NCBI GenBank assembly: GCA_002221725.1 | Contig: NJFT01000014.1 | Coordinates: 62,001 to 126,000 of the forward strand | Length of the DNA: 64,000 nucleotides | Direction of reading: 5' to 3' | Source: Scedosporium boydii | Lineage: Eukaryota; Ascomycota; Sordariomycetes; Microascales; Microascaceae | Shown: piece after piece, positions 54,048 to 64,000 of the stretch | Layout: every line of letters starts with the position of its first letter | Position numbering within the stretch: the first letter of the stretch is position 1 | Notes under the pieces: generated by a model | The model's database searches: none | Seen by the model: the letters and a program-made list of their open reading frames with translations, nothing else | Told to the model about the DNA's origin: nothing | Position numbers and translations under genes: made by a program

Positions 54048-56924
54048 GTTCTGAGGTTCTTCATGGGACACGTTATGTATCTTGACAAGTTCCGTCTGTT
54101 TTGAAATCTGCTAGGGAAGGGGACCAATATATCAGAGAGCACGCCTGAATGAATTTACAAGTATCCGCAATTTTTGCGTTTTCTCTCGCTGTCTTTCTCG
54201 ATTCCAGTAGTCCTAGGGCTAAATAAGTCACGCCGAAGACACGGATGGCCGGCGTGGAGGATAATATAAACTTGGGGCAAGCGGACGGGTCAAATTGAAG
54301 TTAAGGTTAGGGATGGATGGGCTCTTTAGTCTAGTTGCTCATTTCTGTGACAAGATACAAGATGACTTATGTCTTGCTCATGCTCTCGCCATCGTACTTA
54401 ATGATGCTTCATCGAGTGACTCAGTCACAGAGTTGAGAAGCGCGGAGTTGGGCCCGTATCCTTGGACCTCCCATGATGCCCTCGGTCTGAAACACGACGC
54501 CTCTCGGTCCCAGAGTCAATTTCTGCAATTACTGATAAAACCTGAAGGTATATTCCTCACTCTCAGGATGCATTGGCATAGCTGAACGAACCCCATCACT
54601 CTACTACTGTGGTCTACGTAGGTTTGATACTCAATATCGCCTGCTACGCTCTTGCCTTGTTGACGAGGGATGCCATGCGATGAAAACGTGACCTTGGAGA
54701 GTCTTGATTGACTGTTTCAAGATATAGGCAGAAAACTTGATTACGAACGGGCGGGTAGATCTGGCAACAGAAAGGTAAGATATAGATTTGGTATTTGTAT
54801 TGAGATGGTGGAAGAACGCAGTTCCATGTCCACGATGCGGAAGTCTACTTTTCTTGTTTACTTTTCTTTATTAATTCTTTATACAGTTCATCAAGCACTA
54901 GAAAAAGCACGTTATTTAATTTCCAATCGTCATTGAGTTAAGTCCTTTCAATCCTCCCCAACGCAGCGCTCTCTTTGTCAGCCCCGATTCCAGAAAAACA
55001 AGGACCCGACATCTTCTCCGTCCTTTTCGGCGGCGTGTGCTTCGTACAGGGCCGCCTTGCGGGCTTGTTTCAGTCCCCATTCCATTGTGAACCCCTATTG
55101 TGTCCCTCCGGCGTTATATTCCCCATGGACCAGCGGATCCGATGTCTGTCAGTTCTCTCGGGAACTTGCAGCGGCTGCCAGCGGATTTAGTATTTGATCA
55201 TTGGTCACCAAGCGGTTGTTCCGTTGATGTTTCGGTCAGCCATGCACTGATCCGTCTCAGTATGATCTTGGTCTCGTACAGTACTGAGAAACAACCGCCG
55301 GCATGACGGACAGCCCGTATACCGCCTACGGAGATGGAGTGAAAGGCTGACATATCACATTAAATCGAGATAAACTAGGAGTAGACCCAGGGATGGTGGC
55401 CTTAAGGCCACTAAGCGACCAAGTCGCGAAAGATCAGGACATCGCTACACGGCGTGGAGCGGAGCGGTGCTTTGCCCCTCGTCCGATATGTATTTGAAGT
55501 GTGGTACGAATGGGAGAGTGCAGCTTTAATAAGCCCTTTCAGTCCAAGTGTAACTAACATATTGATGCAGGTCATTAGGATGACAGCGCCATTCGCCATT
55601 CATTCCCCCTTCGGGATCTTTATCACTTCAGCACTTTCTGTACTGCGCAGCGCAAAAGGAAGAAACGGGGAAGACAGAAAAGCACGACGGCGTACACTAT
55701 TAAAAATCTCAAGTGCAGCATCTAGCAAAGGCGCCATGCCGTCGTTAAGCGATATGGAAAGGCTCGACGGTGGACACAAGTTGTTGCATTGAGAATTCAT
55801 TTCGAGGCCGCAATGCTGGAAGGATATTGAATTCGAAGTGGAGCCAGTTAGGATCATCTGTTCCCGTGTTGCGCCAGCGGACAACAAAGTACCGTGCCCA
55901 GTTGAATTTCCCTGACACCCGAAGGGGGCGTCACAGCAGCGGGGAGTCTTCGGTCTTATATATATAAACTGCCATTCAAAGACAGCTTGTCTCTCGACGG
56001 AGGAAGACTGTACCTATATTAAGCACAAAGTAGCGGGGCGACAGTTCTGGATCAGACATGCCAACAAGGGAGTCGGGAGAAATAGCGCGGAACTCGTTAT
56101 GGGGTTGATGATTTCATTTCGAGTCCTTTCCATCGTAGGCCCCCGAGTTCAACTTCTTGCTCCTTCCGTCATCTGGACGTGGCGTGACATCGTCTTTGAC
56201 ATGTCGCTCACTGAAGATTTTTCACAGCTCCATGGCTATTGGACGGGGAGTTGGATCCTTTCCCGATCGGCTCCTCTTCCAGGAGCCGTCGGCAAATGAG
56301 CCTTGGCTGCAAGGTACCCGTGCCCCACAAACCGAACGATGAAACCACGATCACCAGTCACTTGTGTGGGGCACAGGTAGTGGATGTTTGCGCTGTTTAC
56401 CAGTTCACATCATCAGCCTTCATCCTATCACTGGATTACATTGACCAGAGTCCAGCTTGAAGCGCAGTGTGATGCCCGTTTTCCGTGCGGCTGGACGATT
56501 GAGGATGCATGGTTGGGCGGTCGCCTAGAGCCGTACAAAATCTGTCACGTCCTGGGGTCCGAATCCTCCGGGCCGATTACCAACATCGGCCGCAGTGGTT
56601 CTCGCTGGAAGGCCGCGTCTTGGTGTGGAAAAAGCAATTTGGAATTGGACTCGAGGTGTCGTATGACCGCAGCGTCTATAGTAATCCGTAGGCCGGTACT
56701 GGGGGGATTACTCTACTGGTGGTTGGGCCATTGTTGGCACTACTGCAGAACCCAGGTGCGACAATTTTAAGGGGTCGGGAGACGTTAGGTGAACAAGAAA
56801 CGGCTGCCACCGTCCAATAAGAGCAAGACCAGGATTTAGATTGCTTCAGGTCTCTTGGCATGTAGAGTCCCGCCACTTCTCCCATGGCCCAGATGTCGAT
56901 CATCGTTTTTAGCTCCGACGTTGA

Positions 56925-56957
56925 CCAATGCCGGCTAGGGGCCAATGCCGGCTAGGG
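56925..56957. repeat. Tandem duplication of a 17-base unit
   Basis: CCAATGCCGGCTAGGGG is repeated twice in direct tandem (second copy one base short), in non-coding DNA. It holds two CCAAT and two CCGGC words. Confidence 0.85.
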
Positions 56958-58102
56958 TTGTGCACCAATGAAGCATCGGCTCGAATCCATCCTTCTGCTG
57001 TGAAATCTGTCTTCGTTAGGAGCTGACACGACAATCCACGACAAGGCGAAGGACAACGTAACAGTGACCCCTGCCACTAGCTGCTAGTGACAGCCACCGT
57101 GCAGATCATCTTCTATCCGGGGAGCCTTATGGGGAGGATCCAGAGCATGGGTACCCGAATTACCTCGGATATGGGAAAGATGTTCAGAAATCAGAATAAG
57201 GTATGTGAATCCCTTCATTCGTTTGTCGATCCCCCCTTATCAGGCGCGATGATCATCGACACAAACAGACATATACGAAGACCGCGAAGTAAGTGTCGAT
57301 TATTAATTCCTTCCACGTCCTAGCGCGGCAGGACATCGTGGAATTCGTGGCCAATATCGCCGATCAGGTGAGGATAATTATAGCCTCATGCCAGCTCCCC
57401 GACTTTTCCCTTGGGAGGAATGCAGATCTGCGTCCCTTTCTGGAAAGCGATCAGGAATCTTAGCCAGCCCTAGCGGAGGTTAGTGCGGCTGGCCTGGGCC
57501 TTCCGCATACTACCTCGTATTTTTCTCGAAAAAAATATCCGCACACCCCTGCATAGTGCTGGCTGAGATGGGGTGAGCTGCCAAGCTGCGACTTGCCAGA
57601 GGGCTTGGCACGGCTGACCGTTTGTTGTTTGTCCATTCTAGTAAGAAGAAACTGTCAACGAGGTGGCACTGCGCGAGCCAACGATGGGCCCAGTCGAGAT
57701 TGGTCCAGACCGACCAACAACCGCATGACTTCCCAACGGCGACCTTAGTCCGCCCAACACGAACACATTGAATGGGCGTCCTGGGCTGTCTCCCTTAGCA
57801 GAGCATACCAATCTCCTGCGGTCATCTGATTTGGCCTTAGCTTTTTTTTTTTTTCGTCTTGTTGACTGGAGCGGGACCCTCTCCTCTCGGCCTTACCAAG
57901 TCGGATGGTGATGATCATCATTACATGACTGTGGTCCATATTCGCGGACGCAGCGGAAGGCCCACTGGTTGCTGCCTTCTTCGAGTAAATGATCGGCATG
58001 AGTATGGATCCTCCGCAGCCTAGAGTAAACTTACGGATATCATGACGGAAGCCAGGAGAGGTTTCCTATCCGAAGATCGAGATTTGCAGAGGAAAATAAA
58101 CT

Positions 58103-58109
58103 ATATAAC
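58103..58109 (+). promoter_or_regulatory. TATA box of hydrophobin gene
   Basis: TATATAA about 150 bases before the hydrophobin ATG, followed by a long CT-rich leader (58115-58200). This layout is typical of strongly expressed fungal genes. Confidence 0.6.
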
Positions 58110-58259
58110 CTTGATCTCTTCTCCCGTTTCATCCCATCTTCTTCTCATCATCATCCACCAACTCACACTCAACTCTCCAGCTTCAATCACCTTCCAGCAA
58201 CGGCCGTACATTCTTTAAGTACTTTAATCTTTCCAACAAACCCAACACTCTCATTCAAA

Positions 58260-58755
58260 ATGCAGTTCTCCCAGATCATCTCCACCCTTGCCATCGCCGC
58301 CTTGGCCGTTGCTGCCCCTGGAAAGGGTACCTCCAAGGACATCACCATCGAGGAGGCCCAGAACGTCTGCGGCAATGACCTCACCCTGAGCTGCTGCAAC
58401 AACGAGCAGGCCTTCGGTGGTCTCGGCCTCCTTTCCGGCCTTGTCTCCGGCCTCGGTCTCTTCAACGGATGCTCCAGCCTCTCTGCCTCCGGCCGTAAGC
58501 CAGCCCCACGCTCCCCGCTCCTTTCCGCAGCGCGCAGTTACTGACAAGCAATAACCCCGCAGTCATTGGCGTCGGTGACCTCCTCAACAGCCACTGCAAG
58601 CAAAGCGTCGTCTGCTGCCACGGCGGTGAGACTAACCAGGTATGCTCAGCAACTTCTCCCTCCACTGAAGACAGTCTTCTAACAATCAACCCTGCGAGCA
58701 GGCTGGCCTCGTCAACCTTGCCCTCCCCTGCGTTGCCCTTGGCAGCCTCCTCTAA
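58260..58755 (+). CDS. Class I hydrophobin
   Basis: Small secreted amphipathic protein that assembles at air-water or wall surfaces and makes spores or hyphae water-repellent. Three exons give about 125 residues. The signal peptide is MQFSQIISTLAIAALAVAAP. The eight-Cys pattern is complete: VCGNDLTLSCCN gives Cys 1-3, FNGCSSL Cys 4, HCKQSVVCCHG Cys 5-7 and LPCVALGSLL Cys 8. Spacing C-x7-CC and C-x5-CC, with a Gly/Leu-rich loop (FGGLGLLSGLVSGLGLF) between Cys 3 and 4, fits class I. The introns fall after ASG and ETNQ. TATA and CT-rich leader suggest high expression. It is isolated from other genes. Confidence 0.95.
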
Positions 58756-61700
58756 ATTATTGGACTCGTCCAATCAATTTGCACTTTTACCCTTCTGGAG
58801 ATGCGAGTTTAGATAGCAAGAGTCCTTTGTCAATAATATGATCTAATATTACACCACACTTGAACGATCCCATCATCCGTTTTCATCTCGGTGAAGCCAT
58901 TAATGCCGTGTCTTAGTCTAGTAACCGTCTTTGATATGTTTCAGCATTTCTCAAGGATATCGTCTGCTCTTGGAAGCTGGGATGACTCTCCCTGCGATAT
59001 TCAGTAGTCGATCCGACAGACACACCAGCCCCCACAGCCTCCAGCCCTGCCTTGCTGGCCTCTAATTATGCGCAGTTCTAAAATTGCTGCCTCGCCCCAT
59101 ATTGTATGGTTCCATCGCGTATATGCCTACCAAAACGGAGCCACGTAAACAACGCCAAACACTGCAAGTCTGCCGGCTGACGCCCCCCTGTCGGATAAAT
59201 CTGACTTCCGATTTCTCATCATGCATTAACAATACATGCTTCCTACGTGTCACCGGATGTGATGGAGAAACAGCCGCACCGCGTCGTCGGAAGAGCTCGG
59301 CGTTGGCTCAAGAAAGTGCCGGGCCAAAAAAGGTGTCCATCCGCGAATCCTACGGCAGCACCAAGCCGTATCGGAATCTCCACCCTCTCTCCATCGACAC
59401 GCGTTAGCGACATTACGCTGTCATCCTTCCAATGTAGATCTCTGCATCTTCGTTGAAGGGAAAAAACTGCATTTCTACCTCGGGCCGATACTTTACGTAC
59501 AGTGGCTTGCATTCAAGCTGACACCGGGAATCCTGTTGGTCAACTGATATCCGGAATATAGTTAACTGCGGCCACCTGCGGCGGTCCTGATTAGCTCGCT
59601 GGCACTCTCATCTCCTCACGGACCAGCGAATATGTGCTGACCTGTGACGAAAAGTCGTGGCTTTTCTAAATCACGCCCAAAGCGGGGCTGGTTTGGGCTG
59701 GTCAGGTGCAAGGCGAAGCTCTGGAATGGATCTCACGGTGGTTGACCTTGGTCTCATTCGCGAAATAGTGTGCGGAGGACTTAGGTAAGGATCTGTATCT
59801 TGGCGCGCACACCTACATGCATACTCGGCAGAAGTCTAGAGCCGATAGGATGTTGTAATCGGGTTGGAACCCTTTGGAAGAGAAAGACTGATTCTACGAG
59901 GGCTGAGGTGGAACAGGTATGGATAATAGGCATTGCCCATTCCCCAGGACCACAGAAACATTCGGAAGCAGGGATGACTTCAGAGGAAAACTCTTTTCTT
60001 CTAACCTTGCAGGAGAACAAGACCCTATGTTTCTGGCATTACGGAGTACCAAGGTCATACAGCCTGTTAAGGTCGCCTCCCTTGCTGTCTCTTCTCTATC
60101 TCCCTATCTCTCACTCCCACCTCCCCCCCTTCCCCCCTCTCTCTCTACTTTCCTCACATTCTGCTGCCTCAAATTCGGGCTGTACGTGATCAGTACCAGT
60201 AATTTTTAATCTCCCAAGCGGTTTTCCTGTGATTCCTGGAATGGCTGCAACGATTCCAATAGATGGTAGGGACCACAGCAGTCAGGCAAGTTGATCTATG
60301 TGTAACGCCTTTTGGCCGTTCTGAAGAGGTTAACAATGTGAGGGGTAGCTTGCGTGAAAGGCGGGTAGGGAGGAGACGTAGTCGAAGAGAAATCTCTCGG
60401 ATGAGGGGGCAGTTAGTGGCTTTCTCAACACAAAAAATCAGATGTATCGCCTGATCTTTCGGGCCGCGCTCTCGTTTGTTGTGCCCCAAGTACATGATGG
60501 AGGCGATGATCGTTGATTATAGTGTCCAATCACCCACTCGATTGCCAAATACCAGCGTCTTTCTTTCTCAAGACCTTCGTCTACGAAGTAAATCCGGCAG
60601 AATACCGCTGATCTTCCCCTAGAAGTCCACTTATTCAAGACTTGTTTTCAACAGGCGTAGTAATTCATCAGGTGAGGGCTGCAGTTCATCGAGTAAGTTC
60701 ACCACCAGAGGATCAGTCGACAGCACATACAGGCCCCTTTGCAAATAGAGATAAAATGTGAGCCCTTCCCGACGCTTCGAGCCTTTCTTGACTCAGGTAG
60801 TCCAAATCCAAAGCTCTTGAGACGGACTCCATCTCCTTCGAGCCATCGTCGACGATGTTCCTCTCTTCCAACGACATAACATTCGGCTGAACGCCAGCTC
60901 CGCAAAGCTTCTCAATGGCCCCCCAATGACGGGACTGGTTAATTGTTCTCGGGCCAGCCCTCCGTGCGCTTCTAATCCGGAAAGGTCTGAAAATAGCAAG
61001 GATCCCGAAGAAAGTTTGACGAAAAACCCGTATCGATTTCGGGGATGACCCGAGCTCCATAAAGAATCAAGTGACAACCCCGAGGGAGGGGGTGGGGAAA
61101 TGTGGGTGGAATGACACCCTGCAGCCTGGGAGTGCGTGGATATGCGAGGGAGCCCCGAGCCGTCGTGCGATTCAACAGCTGGAAGTTTTCGTTCGACACC
61201 TCCAGGGGCCTAGCGCCGGCCCCTATGAAAGGTGGAGGGGGGTAGAAATGTGGGAGTGAATGGAACATTCGACCGGAAGTTAGGGCAGAAAGGACAGGTG
61301 CGCGGGCAATTCGCGACCGGTGCCACTCTCTTGAACTCGACTGGGGCATCTTTTGCGTTCCAGAGTTGGCTGCGAATACGATGAACCCCCCCGGCATACC
61401 GAACAAGCCATCCCCGACTTGCCGCAACCGCCACGAAATATCCGTCGACCTGTCTCGGTTGGTGTTTGACTCGTCGACGACTGGTAGAAGAGCCGAGGAA
61501 AATTGAACTAGGACACCTTTTTCACATACGACGAGTTGCTGGGATCCTTTCCTCGTCGCCTGACATATAGAATCTAAAATGCTGCATATATATGCGTTTA
61601 TTAAACACGATTTAATCACATGGCTGGGCGAGAAGGATGACAGAGAAATGAGAGCTGGTACCAAATATTGAAAGATCAGTTGTTCAGCAGTCCCTGGCTA

Positions 61701-61798
61701 TTTGGCTATTTCGACGAAACTCCCACCGTCAAAGGACTGATGGCTTAGATTTTTCCTAGCTAAATCGAGGCAAAAAGTACAGCTTCATTCGCATCGGT
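58756..61798. other. Intergenic, 3 kb
   Basis: Between the hydrophobin and the converging GMC oxidoreductase. A 230-codon minus frame (60972-61664) is the longest open stretch, but it lacks any recognisable domain and has irregular composition, so I do not call it a gene. A CT-rich run lies at 60095-60160. Confidence 0.45.
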
Positions 61799-63930
61799 CT
61801 AGAACCGCCGTTGGCTGTCCAGCCTGTCCTCTCTGATCAAGTCGGCGGCCTTTTCAGCCACTGCGTATGTAGTGGCCTGCGTGTGACATGTTGGTAAGAG
61901 TGGAAAGACACCAGCATCGACAATTCGGAGCCGCTCAACCCCGTACACTCGCAACCTAGGGTCTACAACTCCACCCAGATCACGAGGCATCATCGCTGTG
62001 GTACCGACTGGATGGGCATTGCTAGGATTGATGTGTCTTGTGCGGAAAAGCTCCTCCAGCTCCTCGTCGCTCGTAATATTCGATCCAGGAGCAATCTCCC
62101 GAGTGCCCAGCGTGCTCATGGCGTCACCGCCCATGATGCGACGTCCGAATTTCAGGCCCAGAATTGCAATTTTCATATCCAAGGGATGAGTGACGGCTCT
62201 GAAATCTAGCCTAGGCGGAGAGTTCGCCGGATGAGGATCAGTACTACTAATACGAATCGTTCCGCGGGAGAAAGGCTTTTGAGGATGGAAACTCATGTCA
62301 GCACCGCCGCCGAAGGTATGTTCGAATACGGACACTTCGTCCTGGCCAACTATTGTGGTGAGAATAGCGTGCTGAGCTGCGTAGCCGGCTAACAATTCTT
62401 CTCTTTGGAGGTAAGTGTCCCCGAGATAGAGAGCCGGGTCCTCACTAGTCAGCTCTGCGGTAATGTCGCCAACCTCTTCCGTAAGATTTCGAAGAGAGAG
62501 CATGACGCGGCAATGCTTTCCTGTGTGGGTAATCGGACCCGTCTTGTTCGCCCAGTATTCGTCGAACGCTTCATCGAGAAACTCAGGGTCGTTGAGTGCG
62601 CTTGGGTTCAGTTCCATGTCGTTTGTAACTTGTCCAGAGGACGTATGAGTAAGTGTGTGCGCCTCTAACTAGATTTCCGACTGTTGTCCACTTACATCTC
62701 CACGCCATGGATATCGATAGATGGTCTTGGAGGTTGGATCCCACTCCAGGCAAATCGACCACCTCATCAATTCCTAAGTCTTCCAGCAAATCTCGTGGTC
62801 CTACCCCGCTTAGCTGCAGAATCTGCGGTGTGTGAGCTGCACCCGCTGCCAATATGACCTCTCTGGATGCAGTCATCAATACCGTCTCGCCACTTTCTCG
62901 ACTAACAATGTTGAGTCCATCGGCAGTTTTGCCGTCGAAGCTAACAGTCGACGCGAAGGTATTGACGATGAGGGAGAGGTTAGGTCTGTCGCTGGCAGGA
63001 TCCCAGTATGCCTTCCTCGACGAGGACCTCGTGCCATTGACGGGGTCGATGTCGGACGGATTCCAGTGGAATCCGACATTAACGCCATTGGTTCCGCCAT
63101 CTGTTCGAATATGTATCCCAGCTTCCTGAAATGCGTCGATATAGGTGTCTGCAGATCAGTTGGCACCTTAGCATCTTCGATAAGCTTGAGGAGCGTGAAG
63201 CGTGGAGATGATACGTACAGGTCGCAGGCCATTGCCAACTTGGCAAGCTTACCTGAACCGGCCCATCACCGAAGCCGTCGCCGCTGAGGCCATAATGATA
63301 CTCGGAGATGAGCTCTTCGGAAGGGAGTGTCAACGTGCTTGACTACGAGGCAAATAGTAAGCGAAACGCCATTCAAGAGAGGTGATACGCTGCCGGGCTA
63401 ACCTTTCGGAAGTAATGCAGAAGATCCTCCCATCCCCACCCCGGATTTCCAAGTTCTTCCCAGGCGTCATAATCGGCCTTCGATCCTCTATCCCATGCCA
63501 TACCATTGACGGTTGATCCTCCTCCGACCGTCGCGCCAACTGCCAAGCCGCCAGTTCGATTTGCCAACCCGACTTGTGGGACAGACGTTAGATAGAAGAG
63601 GTTGGAAAACTGCATGTTCTTCGCATAGTATGGCAGAGCAGCGTTGAGGGAGTCGTCAAAGTCGCCATACTCAACAACCAATACCGTGACTTGTCCGCAA
63701 GTCATCAGCGGATGAAATTCAGTTGCATAAACAGTGGGTGGACGCTACTACGTACTATCTGGATCTTCACTCAGTCGACTGGCCACAACAAGACCGCTAA
63801 GACCGCCACCAGCAACGATGTAGTCGTAAGAGGCTTCGAGTTCGGAGAAATCACGAAGGATACCGGCAGCTTTCGCTTGGGCGACGATTGCCACCAGGAC
63901 GATAAACTCGTTCCAGAGAACGCACCGCAT
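61799..63930 (-). CDS. Secreted GMC oxidoreductase (AA3 family)
   Basis: FAD-dependent extracellular oxidase or dehydrogenase of about 600 residues. A signal peptide, RCVLWNEFIVLVAIVAQAKA, precedes YDYIVAGGGLSGLVVASRLS, the FAD dinucleotide motif. The GMC signature 1 region is GLAVGATVGGGSTVNGMAWD and signature 2 is REVILAAGAAHTPQILQLSG. DLPGVGSNLQDHLSISMAW follows. Active-site bases are HPVGTTAMMPRDLGGVVDP (His) and CHTQATTYAVAEKAADLI (second His). Family members oxidise glucose, aryl alcohols or other alcohols and release hydrogen peroxide. The sequence does not decide the substrate. At least four introns are needed, at about 63707-63759, 63340-63405, 63148-63252 and 62633-62695. It is cut by neither window end. 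Confidence 0.92.
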
Positions 63931-64000
63931 TCTGGCAGAAGAGGCGATACAAGTCTACCACAAACGAGGGACAATATTACGAGTTCTAGTGAATGGTTGT
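63931..64000. other. 5' flank at window edge
   Basis: 70 bases upstream of the GMC oxidoreductase start. The promoter continues beyond the window. Confidence 0.5.

Larger units (their letters stand above)
53992..58259. other. Gene-poor region, 4.3 kb
   Basis: No open frame here has a domain, a credible exon chain or a signal peptide. It holds a 20-T run at 54028-54047, a tandem repeat at 56925-56957, and near the right end the hydrophobin promoter (TATATAA at 58103-58109). Small or non-coding transcripts cannot be excluded. Confidence 0.5.

Noticed and set aside
60972..61664. 230-codon minus-strand open frame
   Set aside because: No domain, no exon partner, Pro-rich irregular composition, no homologue-like segments. 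Long frames of this size arise by chance in GC-balanced DNA.
1..64000. Transposons, CRISPR arrays, phage or viral segments
   Set aside because: No transposase or reverse transcriptase motifs, long terminal repeats, inverted repeats with target duplications or spaced repeats were visible.

Overview
The window looks like nuclear DNA of a filamentous ascomycete, most likely an Aspergillus/Penicillium-type member of the Eurotiales. The sequence signs are many short (about 50-105 nt) GT-AG introns with CTAAC-type branch points, a tRNA with a short intron, a class I hydrophobin, a GH62 arabinofuranosidase, a linked ferroxidase/iron-permease pair, two LaeA-type methyltransferases, and CT-rich leaders. 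The genus is an inference. I see no transposon, CRISPR array, rRNA or viral segment. Exon joins were read by eye from splice sites and reading frame and were not confirmed by transcripts.

Layout. 0.4-6 kb: a PHO84-type phosphate permease (-), a membrane-anchored GNAT acetyltransferase (+) and a secreted GH62 enzyme (-). 7.1-27.3 kb: a dense run of metabolite-type genes: a flavin monooxygenase (-), an MFS transporter (+), an OPT oligopeptide transporter (-), a LaeA-like methyltransferase (-), an FAD hydroxylase (-), a BTB/POZ gene broken by two frameshifts (-), a cytochrome P450 (-) and a BAHD-type acyltransferase (-). A damaged rhodopsin-like membrane-protein gene follows at 28.1-29.4 kb. This run has tailoring, transport and regulator-like functions but no visible PKS, NRPS, terpene synthase, DMATS or RiPP backbone. 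Palindromic operator-like sequences lie in two of its promoters.

29.9-46.6 kb: tRNA-Gln(UUG), an unfamiliar glycosyltransferase-like protein, a secreted LVIVD/choice-of-anchor-B protein, a dienelactone hydrolase, an unknown protein of 212 residues, an SMP-30/gluconolactonase protein, a striking low-complexity secreted protein built from three kinds of repeat, and a second LaeA-like methyltransferase.

48.5-54.0 kb: a reductive iron-uptake pair. A Fet3/FetC-type multicopper ferroxidase (-) and an Ftr1-type permease (+) are divergent across a 2 kb intergenic region that carries four exact ATCWGATAA (SreA/Fep1-type GATA) sites. This is the clearest regulatory unit in the window. 54.0-58.3 kb is gene-poor. 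58.3-63.9 kb holds a hydrophobin and a secreted AA3-family GMC oxidoreductase, with about 3 kb of non-coding DNA between them.
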